From positions 62,001-126,000 of the forward strand of contig CAVROX010000015.1 of NCBI GenBank assembly GCA_963722965.1: 64,000 nucleotides of DNA, in the 5' to 3' direction. Origin of the DNA: DATLSM01 sp963722965 (GTDB lineage Bacteria; Actinomycetota; Thermoleophilia; Solirubrobacterales; 70-9). The first letter of the stretch is position 1; every line of letters begins with the position of its first letter. The notes beneath the pieces are model-generated. The model was not told the origin of the DNA and did no database searches. It saw only the letters and a list, made by a program, of their open reading frames with translations. Positions 43,006 to 51,869 of the stretch are shown here, piece after piece. The position numbers and the translations under genes are program-made.

Positions 43006-43739
43006 CAGCGTCCGCCCCCTCGCTGCTCGCTGCGGTCTGCGCCGAGCCGCCCACCACGCCCGGCCTGTCCGTGTGTTGGCTCCCCGTCACCGGAGATTTT
43101 GTCGGAGCGGAAGCCCTCGGGCATCACCTCGCCCTTGTTGATCCAGCATTTGACGCCGATCCTGCCGGTCGTCGTCCGCGCCTCGAAGAAGCCGTAGTCG
43201 ATGTCGGCTCGCAACGTGTGCAGGGGGACGCGACCGTCGGAATAGCCTTCGGTCCGCGCCATCTCCGCGCCGCCCAACCGCCCGGAGACCTGGACCTTCA
43301 CGCCTTTGGCGCCGGAGCGCATAGCCGAGGTCAGCGCGCGTTTCATCGCACGGCGAAATGCGACGCGATTCTGGAGCTGCTCGGCGATCGACTGGGCAAC
43401 CAGCTTCGCGTCGAGCTCGGGTCGCTTCACCTCGCGGATGTTCACCTTCACCGGGCTGCCGGTCAGCTTGTGAAGGTCCTTGCGCAGCGCGTCCACTTCA
43501 CTGCCTGACTTGCCGATCACGATGCCAGGACGCGCGGTGTGGATGTCGACGGCGACCTCGCCCCGCCGCTCGATCGTGATGTCCGAAAGCCCCGCGTGGG
43601 CGAGCTTGCCAACGATGTGGGCGCGGATCGCCAGGTCCTCCTGGAGGGTATCGGCGAAGTTTTTGTCGTCGAACCAGTTCGACTTCCAGTCGTGGATGTA
43701 GCCGACGCGGAACCCCTCGGGATGGATCTTCTGTCCCAT
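43005..43739 (-). CDS. rpsC: 30S ribosomal protein S3
   Basis: A 244-aa protein with the KH domain (ARPGIVIGKSGSEVDALRKDL) and C-terminal domain (GVKVQVSGRLGGAEMARTE, then GRIGVKCWINKGEV). MGQKIHPEGFRVGYIHDW starts it. A Gly/Arg-rich tail ends it. The start overlaps the rplV stop by one base. Confidence 0.97.
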   Translation of the reverse strand: MGQKIHPEGFRVGYIHDWKSNWFDDKNFADTLQEDLAIRAHIVGKLAHAGLSDITIERRGEVAVDIHTARPGIVIGKSGSEVDALRKDLHKLTGSPVKVNIREVKRPELDAKLVAQSIAEQLQNRVAFRRAMKRALTSAMRSGAKGVKVQVSGRLGGAEMARTEGYSDGRVPLHTLRADIDYGFFEARTTTGRIGVKCWINKGEVMPEGFRSDKISGDGEPTHGQAGRGGRLGADRSEQRGGGR

Positions 43740-44260
43740 TAGGAGTCCCCTTCGGGGCTCAGCGCTACGCCGATGTGGCTGGTTCGCTTGTGGATCGGGG
43801 TGGCCCGGCCGAGCGCTCGCGGCCGGTAGCGCTTCAGGGTCGGGCCTTCGTCGACTGTGATCTCGGCCACCTTCATCTCGTCGGCGATCAGGTCGTGGTT
43901 ATTTTCCGCGTTGGCGGCAGCGGAGTCGATCAGCTTGCGGATGTCCCCTGCAGCGTCGCGTGGGGAGAATTGAAGCAGCGCGCGCGCCTTTTCAATGTGC
44001 AGGCCGCGCACCTGGTCGGCGATAAGACGGGCCTTGCGCGGAGCGACCCGCACGTAGCGAGAGCTGGCCCGGACCACGATCGGAGCTGCGGGGCTCGGCC
44101 TGGGCGCGGCCTTTTTCTCCACCTCTTTGGCGGGGGGTTTCTCCGCGGCTTTCGCAGCTGTTTTTTTCGTCACTTTTTTCGCGGCTTTGGTGGCCGCTTT
44201 TTTCACCGAGCGCCGTTTCGGCGGTTGGGATTTCTTGGTCTCTTTTTTCTCGTCGGCCAA
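43739..44260 (-). CDS. rplV: 50S ribosomal protein L22 with Lys/Ala-rich N-terminal extension
   Basis: A 173-aa protein; the L22 core (RYVRVAPRKARLIADQVRG, then KRYRPRALGRATPIHKRTSHI) occupies the last 110 or so residues. About 60 residues of KKAATKAAKKVTKKT-type, histone-like sequence precede it. The TTG start at 44260 lies 2 nt after rpsS; no other start with better context was seen. Confidence 0.94.
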   Translation of the reverse strand: MADEKKETKKSQPPKRRSVKKAATKAAKKVTKKTAAKAAEKPPAKEVEKKAAPRPSPAAPIVVRASSRYVRVAPRKARLIADQVRGLHIEKARALLQFSPRDAAGDIRKLIDSAAANAENNHDLIADEMKVAEITVDEGPTLKRYRPRALGRATPIHKRTSHIGVALSPEGDS

Positions 44261-44262
44261 CG

Positions 44263-44534
44263 CTATTCACCCTTGCCTGTACCGGCGTGGGAGCGGAAGG
44301 TTCGGGTCGGAGCGAACTCCCCAGCTTGTGCCCGACCATCGACTCCGAGATGAAGACGGGGACGTGCTTGCGACCATCGTGGACTGCGATCGTGTGGCCG
44401 ACCATCTCAGGAAAGATCGTCGAGGTCCGCGACCAGGTTTTCAGCATCTGCTTGCCGCCGGACTCATTCATCGCCGAGATCCGCTTCATCAGCGCCTCTT
44501 CCACCCACGGACCCTTCTTGGTCGAGCGTCCCAT
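44263..44534 (-). CDS. rpsS: 30S ribosomal protein S19 (one-base deletion near 44315)
   Basis: About 90 aa. GRSTKKGPWVEEALMKR, then FPEMVGHTIAVHDGRKHVPVFI, then MVGHKLG. The recorded G4 run then breaks the frame; adding one G gives EFAPTRTFRSHAGTGKGE and the stop at 44263-44265, the normal S19 end. The uncorrected frame runs on into rplV. This is a clear single-base error in a homopolymer. Confidence 0.93.
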
Positions 44535-44537
44535 CGC

Positions 44538-45384
44538 CTACCTGCTCTTCTTCTTGCCGCGGCGGCGGCCGCGCACGATGTAGCGGTCTGACTGCTTGCC
44601 CTTCTTGCGGGTGCGATAGCCGAGGGTCGGCTTTCCCCACGGAGTCACCGGATGCCCGCCCGGCGTGTGGTGCGCCTCGCCACCGCCGTGCGGGTGATCG
44701 ACCGGGTTCATCGCCACGCCGCGGGTCTGGGGCCGCTTGCCCCGGTGGCGGTTGCGCCCGGCCTTGCCGATCTTGACGTTCTGGTGCTCGGCGTTTGAGA
44801 GCGAGCCGACCGTCGCCCGGCACTGGGCGCGGACGATCCGCATCTCCGAGGAGGGCAGCCGCAGGGTCACCATCTCACCCTCCTTTGCGACGAGCTGGAT
44901 CGAGGTGCCGGCGGCGCGACCGAGCTTGCCGCCCTGGCCGGGGATCATCTCGACGTTATGGACGATCGTCCCGGTCGGCATGTCCCCCAGCGCCATCGCG
45001 CAGCCGGGTTTGATATCCGCGCCGGGGCCAGACCGAACCTCATCGCCAACCGCAAGCTGCGCGGGAGCGAGGATGTAGCCCTTGGCGCCGTCGGCGTAGT
45101 GCAGCAGAGCGATGTAGCAGCTGCGGTTGGGGTCATACTCGATCGTCGCGACCTTCGCCGGCACGCCGTCCTTGAGCCGCTTGAAGTCAATCTGGCGGTA
45201 GCGTCGCTTGGCTCCCCCACCGCGGTGGCGGGCAGTGACCCGGCCGTTGACGTTGCGCCCACCGGACTTACGCAGTCCCTCGGTCAGCTTGCGCTCTGGC
45301 TCGGCCGCGGTCAGCTGCTCGCGCAGCGGGTAGGTCGGCAAAGCGTCGCCCCGGGCTGGTCGGTTTGGTATTGCGGTTTGGCAT
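44538..45384 (-). CDS. rplB: 50S ribosomal protein L2 (frameshift near 45340)
   Basis: About 281 aa. The N-terminus from ATG 45384 reads PNRNTKPTSPGRRF and shifts frame within a few codons; TYPLREQLTAAEPERKLTEGLRKSGGRN continues in the next frame. RHRGGGAKRRYRQIDF and the peptidyl-transferase-proximal PVDHPHGGGEAHH with the conserved histidine follow. One extra base near 45340 explains the break. Confidence 0.95.
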
Positions 45385-45396
45385 CGGTCTCGGTCT

Positions 45397-45690
45397 CTAC
45401 GCGGTCTCCGCGCCCTCAAATAGCTCGATCCTTTCGCCCGGCGCCAGCTGGACGATCGCCTTCTTCCAGGACCGGGTGCGGCCCTGCTGCAGGCCGCGGC
45501 GCTTGGGCTTGGAACGGACCTTGGCGGTCCGCACCGCGGCCACCTTGACCGCGAAGATCTCCTCGACTGCATGGGCGATCTGGGTCTTGTGAGCGCGGTC
45601 GTTGACCCGGAAGGTGTACTTGCCTTCGGCAATCAGCGCGTAGCTCTTCTCCGAGATGACCGGGCGGATGACGATGTTTCGTGCGTCCAT
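45397..45690 (-). CDS. rplW: 50S ribosomal protein L23
   Basis: A 97-aa exit-tunnel protein and docking site for trigger factor and SRP. RNIVIRPVISEKSYALIAEGKYTFRV, then KTQIAHAVEEIF. The ATG shares its first base with the end of the rplD stop. Confidence 0.97.
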   Translation of the reverse strand: MDARNIVIRPVISEKSYALIAEGKYTFRVNDRAHKTQIAHAVEEIFAVKVAAVRTAKVRSKPKRRGLQQGRTRSWKKAIVQLAPGERIELFEGAETA

Positions 45691-46301
45691 CAGCCCAGCC
45701 TCTCAGTCAGCTTCCCAAGCGCGCCCTCAGAGAGCACGAGTGAGGCGGCGCCGATCACGTCCGCGACCCCGATCGCACCGACCTCTGCCACCTGCACGCG
45801 GGGGATATTTCGGAAGCTCTTCTGCGCGCCGGTCTCCTCGGCCAGCAAGACGAGGAGGGTGGAGCGCTTTTGGCCCCACTTCGCAAGCGCCTCGGCCGCT
45901 CGCTTGGTCGAGGGCGTCTGGAAGTCGGCCACATCGAGGATGGCGACGCTGCCGCGCTCGGCGTGAACCGAGAGGGCGGCGCGCATCGCCTTGCGGCGAG
46001 CTTTGCGGTTGACCTTGATCGTGTAGTGACGTGGCTTGGGGCCGAAGGCGATGCCGCCTCCGGAACGGTGGGGGACGCTGAGCGCGCCGGCGCGGGCGCG
46101 ACCAGTCCCCTTCTGGCGCCAGGCCTTGGCGGTCGTCATCGAGACCTCACCCCGGGTCAGGGTCGAAGCGGTGCCGCGCCGCCGCGCAGCCAGATCGGCG
46201 CGCGCTGCCTCATGGACGAGGGAGTGGTTAAACGGTTGCGCGAACAGCTCTTTGGGCAGGTCGGCTTTGGTCCTCTTGCCAAGCACGGCAGCTTTAGCCA
46301 T
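45690..46301 (-). CDS. rplD: 50S ribosomal protein L4
   Basis: A 203-aa tunnel-constriction protein. RGTASTLTRGEVSMTTAKAWRQKGTGRARAGALSVPHRSGGGIAFGPKPR is the extended loop. In E. coli L4 also represses the S10 operon through its leader. It overlaps the rplC 3' end by 8 nt. Confidence 0.97.
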   Translation of the reverse strand: MAKAAVLGKRTKADLPKELFAQPFNHSLVHEAARADLAARRRGTASTLTRGEVSMTTAKAWRQKGTGRARAGALSVPHRSGGGIAFGPKPRHYTIKVNRKARRKAMRAALSVHAERGSVAILDVADFQTPSTKRAAEALAKWGQKRSTLLVLLAEETGAQKSFRNIPRVQVAEVGAIGVADVIGAASLVLSEGALGKLTERLG

Positions 46302-46923
46302 CGGTTCGCACCTCCACGAGCCCCTGCCGGGAACCCGGCACCGAGCCTTTGATCAGCAGCAGGTTGCGCTTGGCATCGACGTCGGCGATCTCAAGACCGC
46401 GCTGGGTGACGCGCGTGTTGCCCATCTGCCCCGGCATCCGCATCCCTTTGAAGACCCGCGCCGGGAAGGCGCTGGCGCCGATCGAGCCGGGGGCGCGGAC
46501 ATTGTGGGAGCCGTGGCTAACCGGCCCGCGGCTGAAGTTGTGGCGCTTGATCCCGCCCTGGAAGCCCTTGCCGATCGAGACCCCGGAGACCTTCACCTTC
46601 TGGCCGGTCTCAAAGGAGGCGACGGTGACGTCGTCTCCGATTTTCGGGCCCGCCTCGGCGCCGAGATCCTCGTCGCGAAACTCGACCAGGTGGCGCATCG
46701 GCGGCACCCCGGCCTTTTTGGTGTGGCCCTCCTCGGCTCGGGTCAGCTTGCCCGTCTCGACCTCGCCAAAGGCAAGCTGGACCGCGGCGTAGCCATCACG
46801 CTCGGGCTCACGGACGGCGGTCACCTTGCAGGGGCCGGCCTCGATCACGGTGACCGGCACCACGGTTCCGTCCTCGCGGAAGATCTGCGTCATGCCAAGC
46901 TTCTTGCCGAGGATCGCCGCCAC
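46294..46923 (-). CDS. rplC: 50S ribosomal protein L3
   Basis: A 209-aa assembly-initiating protein. AILGKKLGMTQIFREDGTVVPVTVIEAGPC at the start, and the central loop GPVSHGSHNVRAPGSIGASAFPARVFKGMRMPGQMG. The GTG start lies 8 nt after rpsJ. Confidence 0.97.
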   Translation of the reverse strand: MAAILGKKLGMTQIFREDGTVVPVTVIEAGPCKVTAVREPERDGYAAVQLAFGEVETGKLTRAEEGHTKKAGVPPMRHLVEFRDEDLGAEAGPKIGDDVTVASFETGQKVKVSGVSIGKGFQGGIKRHNFSRGPVSHGSHNVRAPGSIGASAFPARVFKGMRMPGQMGNTRVTQRGLEIADVDAKRNLLLIKGSVPGSRQGLVEVRTDG

Positions 46924-46931
46924 CGTCTCAC

Positions 46932-47252
46932 CTAGAGCCGGATCTCGATGTCGACCCCGGCCGGCAGCGAGTCCAGCCGCTGCAGCGAATCGACGGTTTT
47001 CGGAGATGGCTGGAGGATGTCGATCAGCCGCTTGTGGGTGCGGATCTCGAAGTGCTCGCGGGAGTCCTTGTCCTTAAACGGCGAGCGGATCACGCAATAG
47101 ACGTTTTTCTCGGTCGGCAGGGGCACCGGCCCAGAGACGCTGGCGCCGGTGCGCTCCGCGGTCTCGACGATCTCGCGGGCAGCCCGGTCTATGGCGTCAT
47201 GGTCATACGCCTTCAGCCGGATCCTGATCTTCTGTGCCGCTATCGCTGCCAC
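46932..47252 (-). CDS. rpsJ: 30S ribosomal protein S10
   Basis: A 106-aa protein, also NusE in transcription antitermination. QKIRIRLKAYDHDAIDRAAREIVETA, then GPVPLPTEKNVYCVIRSPFKDKDSREHFEIRTHKRLID. The GTG at 47252 follows a hairpin-rich leader. First gene of the S10 operon. Confidence 0.97.
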   Translation of the reverse strand: MAAIAAQKIRIRLKAYDHDAIDRAAREIVETAERTGASVSGPVPLPTEKNVYCVIRSPFKDKDSREHFEIRTHKRLIDILQPSPKTVDSLQRLDSLPAGVDIEIRL

Positions 47253-47280
47253 TTCTTAAGGCCATCTCTCTGTCTGTCGG

Positions 47281-47334
47281 TTGCGCGGCCTTACCGCGCA
47301 ATAAGGGCGGGGCCCCTTTGTTGGGGCGCCGCCC
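47281..47334 (-). promoter_or_regulatory. Structured leader of the S10 operon
   Basis: Two stable hairpins lie 29-82 bp upstream of rpsJ: TTGCGCGG-N5-CCGCGCAA (47281-47301), and a longer one with GGGCGG-g-GCCCC / GGGGC-g-CCGCCC arms (47305-47334). S10 leaders in other bacteria mediate L4 autoregulation; a similar role is inferred from position only. Confidence 0.5.
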
Positions 47335-47381
47335 CGGTCGTATGTTCTTGCAGTTGTCTCGCCGCCCGGCGGGCAGCAAAA

Positions 47382-47401
47382 GGGCGGGCCGAAGCCCGCC
47401 C
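47382..47401 (-). terminator. Rho-independent terminator after tuf
   Basis: GGGCGGGC-CGAA-GCCCGCCC stem-loop (8-bp stem, tetraloop) 10 nt downstream of the tuf stop, followed on the minus strand by TTTT. It separates fusA-tuf from the S10 operon. Confidence 0.85.
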
Positions 47402-47410
47402 GCAAGTCGC

Positions 47411-48595
47411 CTACTCGATGATCGCGCTGACGACCCCCGAGCCGACGGTGCGGCCACCCTCGCGGATGGCGAACCGCAGGCCCTGATCCATGGCGATCGG
47501 CTGAATCAGCTCAATCGTCATCTCGACGTTGTCACCCGGCATCACCATCTCGGTCCCCTCGGGGAGGTTGGCGATCCCGGTCACGTCCGTAGTGCGGAAG
47601 TAAAACTGAGGCCGGTAGCCGGAGAAGAACGGCGTGTGGCGGCCCCCCTCCTCCTTTTTCAGGCAGTAGACCTCGGCTTTGAACTTGGTGTGTGGGGTGA
47701 TCGAGCCGGGCTTGCACAGCACCTGGCCACGCTCGATCTCCTCGCGCTTGGTGCCTCGCAGCAGGGCGCCGATGTTGTCGCCGGCCTGGCCCTGGTCGAG
47801 GATCTTGCGGAACATCTCGACCCCGGTCACCACGGTTTTCGTGGTGTCCTTGATCCCGACGATCTCCACCTCATCGCCGGTGTTGACGATCCCCTGCTCG
47901 ACGCGTCCGGTGGCGACGGTCCCGCGACCGGTGATCGAGAAGATGTCCTCGATCGGCATCAGGAAGGGCTTGTCCAGCTCGCGCACCGGCTCGGGGATGT
48001 AGGAGTCAAGCGCGTCAGCCAGTTCGAAGACCGCCTTCTGGGCCTCCTCGTCGCCCTCCAGCGCCTTCAGCGCCGAACCTTTGACGATCGGCGTCTCATC
48101 GCCAGGGAAGTCGTACTCGTTGAGCAGATCCTTGACCTCCTCCTCGACCAGCTCGACCAGCTCCTCGTCGTCGACCTGGTCGATCTTGTTGAGGAAAACG
48201 ACCACGTGGGGAACGTTGACCTGGCGGGCGAGCAGGATGTGCTCGCGGGTCTGTGGCATCACACCGTCGGCGGCCGAGACGACCAGGATCGCCCCGTCCA
48301 TCTGGGCCGCGCCGGTAATCATGTTCTTCACGTAGTCGGCGTGCCCCGGACAGTCGACGTGCGCATAGTGGCGTTTGTCGGTCTCGTACTCGACGTGGGA
48401 GGTGGCGATTGTGATCCCGCGCTCTTTCTCCTCGGGCGCGTTGTCGATCTCCTCGAAGCTTTTTGCTTCGGCCCCGCCCTTGGTGGAGAGCGTTTTGGTG
48501 ATCGCGGCCGTGAGCGTCGTCTTGCCGTGGTCGATGTGACCGATCGTGCCGACGTTGACGTGCGGCTTATCGCGCTCGAACTTCTGCTTGGCCAT
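47411..48595 (-). CDS. tuf: Elongation factor Tu
   Basis: GTPase delivering aminoacyl-tRNA, 394 aa. G1 GHIDHGKTT, G3 DCPGHADYVKNM and G4 NKIDQVDD are present, with domains 2 and 3 complete (GRGTVATGRVEQG, and the end RTVGSGVVSAIIE). It follows fusA after a 144-bp gap containing a weak hairpin near 48662-48692. Confidence 0.98.
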   Translation of the reverse strand: MAKQKFERDKPHVNVGTIGHIDHGKTTLTAAITKTLSTKGGAEAKSFEEIDNAPEEKERGITIATSHVEYETDKRHYAHVDCPGHADYVKNMITGAAQMDGAILVVSAADGVMPQTREHILLARQVNVPHVVVFLNKIDQVDDEELVELVEEEVKDLLNEYDFPGDETPIVKGSALKALEGDEEAQKAVFELADALDSYIPEPVRELDKPFLMPIEDIFSITGRGTVATGRVEQGIVNTGDEVEIVGIKDTTKTVVTGVEMFRKILDQGQAGDNIGALLRGTKREEIERGQVLCKPGSITPHTKFKAEVYCLKKEEGGRHTPFFSGYRPQFYFRTTDVTGIANLPEGTEMVMPGDNVEMTIELIQPIAMDQGLRFAIREGGRTVGSGVVSAIIE

Positions 48596-48739
48596 CGCTC
48601 TCGGTTCTACCTTTCGAGGTCGGTTTCTGTCTGGTTGGGGTGATTAAGTCTCTGAAGTCATCCCGGCAGGGCAGTTTTGCGCTGCCTGCGGGCGAACCTG
48701 GGAAATATAGCCAGATGCGCTCGTCGTTCGCGGCTGGGG

Positions 48740-50851
48740 TCAGCTGGCTGCACCCACCGGTTCGCCGGCGCGGTGTTCGACGATCTCCTCGGCGATGTTC
48801 GCCGGGACCTCCTCGTAGCGCTCGAACTGCATCGTATAGGTGGCGCGCCCCTGCGTCGAGGAGCGCAGATCGGTCGCGTAGCCGAACATCTCACCGAGGG
48901 GCACGAAGGCCTGTACCGCGAGCGCGTTGCCACGTTGCTCTTGGCCCTGCACCTTGCCGCGGCGGCGTGAGAGGTCGCCGATCACATCGCCGAGGAACTC
49001 CTCCGGGGTGACGACCTCCACCGACATCACCGGCTCCAGGAGGACCGGATTAGCCTTGCGGGCGGCCTCCTGGATCGCCATTGACCCGGCGATCTTGAAG
49101 GCCATCTCCGATGAGTCGACGTCGTGGTAGGAGCCGTCGACAAGTTCGACCTTGACGTCGACCATCGGGTAGCCGGCCTTGACGCCGTTCTCCAGCGCCT
49201 CCTCCATCCCCTGCTCTGCGGGACGGATGTACTCCGACGGGATGACCCCGCCCTTGATTTTGTTGACGAACTCAAAGCCCCCGCCCGGTGAGGGCTCGAG
49301 GTTGATCACGACATGCCCGAACTGGCCGCGGCCACCGGTCTGGCGGACAAAGCGCCCCTCGACGTTCTTGACCTCCTTGCGGATCGTCTCGCGATAGGCG
49401 ACCTGCGGCTTGCCGACGTTGGCGTCGACTTTGAACTCCCGCAGCATTCGGTCGACGATCACCTCCAGGTGCAGCTCGCCCATCCCGTGAATCAGGGTCT
49501 GGCCGGTCTCCTCGTCGGATTCGACCTGGAAAGTCGGGTCCTCTTCGCCCAGGCGCTGCAGGGCGGCGCCCATCTTCTCCTGGTCGACTTTTGTCTTCGG
49601 CTCGATCGCGACCGCGATCACCGGCTCCGGGAATTCGATGTGCTCGAGCTCGATTGGCGCGTCGGGGGCCGCCAGGGTGTCGCCGGTGCCGGTCTGCTTG
49701 AGGCCAACCCCGGCGCAGATGTCGCCTGCGTAACACTCGTCGATCTCCTCACGGTGGTTGGCGTGCATCATCAGCAAGCGGCCAATCCGCTCGGTCTTGC
49801 CGGTTGTAACGTTGAGGACCCGGCCACCGGCCTCGAGCTTTCCCGAGTAGACCCGGAAGTAGGTGAGCTTGCCGACGTAGGGGTCGCTCATCACCTTGAA
49901 AGCAAGCGCCGCGAAGGGCGCGTTGTCGTCGGCCGGGCGCTCGGCCTCAAGTGGCTCCTCGCTGCCCTTGGGTGCGGGCTCAAGACCGATCACGGGCGGG
50001 ACCTCAAGCGGTGATGGAAGCAGCTCGACGATCGCGTCCAGCAGCGGCTGCACGCCCTTGTTCTTAAACGAGGAGCCGCACAGCACCGGCGTCACCTTGG
50101 TGTCAAGACAGGCCCGGTGCAGCGAGGAGGCGATCCGCTCATGGGGAATCTCCTCCTCGGCGAGGTAGGCCTCCATCAGCTCGTCGTCGTAATCCGCGCA
50201 GGCCTCGATCAGCTCGTTGCGGTACTGCTCGGCCTGGGCGAGCAGCTCGGCGGGGATCTCCCCGGTCTCATACTCGGTTCCCAGCTCGTCCTTCCAGACC
50301 AGCGCCTTCATCTCGACCAGATCGATCACACCCTCGAACTCGCCCTCCTGGCCGATCGGCAACTGGATCGGCAGCGGGTTGGCTCCAAGCCGATCGGTCA
50401 TCGTCTGCACCGCGTGGAAGAAGTCAGCGCCGGTGCGGTCCATCTTGTTGATGTAGGCAAAACGCGGAACCTTGTACTTATCGGCCTGGCGCCAGACGGT
50501 CTCCGATTGCGGCTCGACCCCCGCGACGGCGTCAAAGACCGCGATCGCGCCATCGAGAACGCGGAGGCTGCGCTCAACCTCGACCGTGAAGTCGACGTGA
50601 CCGGGCGTGTCGATGATGTTGATCCGGTGACCCTTCCACTCGCAGGCGGTCGCGGCGGACGTGATCGTGATCCCTCGCTCCTGCTCTTGCTCCATCCAGT
50701 CCATCACCGCGGCGCCCTCGTGGACCTCGCCCATTTTGTGGGTGCGGCCGGTGTAGTAGAGGATGCGCTCGGTCGTCGTCGTCTTGCCGGCGTCGATATG
50801 CGCCATGATCCCGATGTTGCGGGTTTTCTCTAGGGGAAAGCTGCGCGGCAT
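48740..50851 (-). CDS. fusA: Elongation factor G
   Basis: Translocase GTPase, 703 aa. PLEKTRNIGIMAHIDAGKTTTTERILYYTG, then ERGITITSAATACEWKGHRINIIDTPGHVDF, then domain IV (KPQVAYRETIRK). ATG 50851 starts the canonical N-terminus; the open frame continues upstream but is the shadow of the plus-strand membrane gene. Unlike the usual str operon, rpsL-rpsG lie upstream on the opposite strand. Confidence 0.98.
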   Translation of the reverse strand: MPRSFPLEKTRNIGIMAHIDAGKTTTTERILYYTGRTHKMGEVHEGAAVMDWMEQEQERGITITSAATACEWKGHRINIIDTPGHVDFTVEVERSLRVLDGAIAVFDAVAGVEPQSETVWRQADKYKVPRFAYINKMDRTGADFFHAVQTMTDRLGANPLPIQLPIGQEGEFEGVIDLVEMKALVWKDELGTEYETGEIPAELLAQAEQYRNELIEACADYDDELMEAYLAEEEIPHERIASSLHRACLDTKVTPVLCGSSFKNKGVQPLLDAIVELLPSPLEVPPVIGLEPAPKGSEEPLEAERPADDNAPFAALAFKVMSDPYVGKLTYFRVYSGKLEAGGRVLNVTTGKTERIGRLLMMHANHREEIDECYAGDICAGVGLKQTGTGDTLAAPDAPIELEHIEFPEPVIAVAIEPKTKVDQEKMGAALQRLGEEDPTFQVESDEETGQTLIHGMGELHLEVIVDRMLREFKVDANVGKPQVAYRETIRKEVKNVEGRFVRQTGGRGQFGHVVINLEPSPGGGFEFVNKIKGGVIPSEYIRPAEQGMEEALENGVKAGYPMVDVKVELVDGSYHDVDSSEMAFKIAGSMAIQEAARKANPVLLEPVMSVEVVTPEEFLGDVIGDLSRRRGKVQGQEQRGNALAVQAFVPLGEMFGYATDLRSSTQGRATYTMQFERYEEVPANIAEEIVEHRAGEPVGAAS

Positions 50852-50891
50852 GGTCTTAAGGTAAGGGGTGGTCGTGGAGAAGCGGGGACGG

Positions 50892-51869
50892 ATGAAAGGT
50901 AAGCCTTCCGGCGAGAGCCGGGATCGGCGCATGAAAAAGGCCCTCGCGGGCCCGGCCAAACCAACGGCGAAAAAGCTGCCTGAGCGACGCGCGATGATAG
51001 CAGCGGTGCGGCGCCGCATCCTGGTGCCGCTCGCGGGAGCCGCGGCCCTTACGCGGCGGGCCGACCGGGAGGCCAATCGCCTGCTCGAGCTGGCCCAGCC
51101 GCCGCTGGCGCACACAGCGCAGCGGTTGAGGACGATCGCCGCCCGTGGGGCACAGCAATTCGAGCGCTTGCTGCGGCCAGCAGCGGCTCTGCTCTTCGCT
51201 GGCCTGGCGGGCGCTGAGCGCCGACTGCGGCGGGCCGGCGGCGCTGGCACCCGCGCTGGGACCCGCGCCAGCGCAGTGATCACGCCACGGCGGGCGATCG
51301 GCGCCACCATCCTCGCCGCGGCTGCCTGCCTTATTGCCTCCCAGTTCGTCGTTTATCGCGCGGTCGAGGTCGGCCAGCCCGCCTATGCAGGTCTGCCTGG
51401 TTTCGCCGCGCCCCCGACCGTCGCCGCGCGTAACGCCGTGCAGGCGCACTCCTACCTGCAGGTCCTGATCGCCGCGCTCGCCGCGGTCCTCGCGCTGGCG
51501 GCGCTGCGGCCGCGCCGGCGGCGGTTGGCCGGTGGCGTGGTCCTCCTCGGCCTCGCCTCGCTCGCCGTCACCCTGGGGATCGATCTGCCGGCCGGGCTTA
51601 ACTCCGGCCCGGAGGCCTCCCGCTTCGCCGGCGCCCACCCAGTTCTCGAGGGCGGCTTCTACGCCGAGTTGGCGGCGGCGGCAGGGCTGGTCTTGGGCGG
51701 TCTGCTCTACTATGCGCGGCCGTGCCGAATACGAACCAACTTGTCAGGAAGGGCCGCAAGCGCCCTAAGAAGAAGACGACGACGCCGGGCCTCAAGTCGG
51801 GCCAGGGGCGCAAGAAGAGGGTCGCAGCCCCGCAGCGGCGCGGCGTCTGCACCCGCGTCGCGACCGTAA
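50892..51869 (+). CDS. Hypothetical four-helix membrane protein, overlaps rpsL
   Basis: About 325 aa if started at ATG 50892. The soluble N-terminal part is basic and helical. Four probable membrane helices follow (ATILAAAACLIASQFVVY; LIAALAAVLALAAL; GGVVLLGLASLAVTLGI; ELAAAAGLVLGGLLYYA). GTG 50868, ATG 50931 and ATG 50994 are alternative starts. The last 50 or so residues are the Arg-rich antiphase of rpsL (148-nt overlap), so the real end may be near 51720 with a missed indel. No family was recognised. It is divergent from fusA and upstream of rpsL. Confidence 0.5.
   Translation: MKGKPSGESRDRRMKKALAGPAKPTAKKLPERRAMIAAVRRRILVPLAGAAALTRRADREANRLLELAQPPLAHTAQRLRTIAARGAQQFERLLRPAAALLFAGLAGAERRLRRAGGAGTRAGTRASAVITPRRAIGATILAAAACLIASQFVVYRAVEVGQPAYAGLPGFAAPPTVAARNAVQAHSYLQVLIAALAAVLALAALRPRRRRLAGGVVLLGLASLAVTLGIDLPAGLNSGPEASRFAGAHPVLEGGFYAELAAAAGLVLGGLLYYARPCRIRTNLSGRAASALRRRRRRRASSRARGARRGSQPRSGAASAPASRP

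Noticed and set aside
47234..48643. 469-codon plus-strand frame opposite tuf
   Set aside because: Antisense of EF-Tu; the strong codon bias of tuf keeps the opposite frame open.
50852..51310. N-terminal extension of EF-G
   Set aside because: It is the antisense of the plus-strand membrane gene; the canonical EF-G start is ATG 50851.
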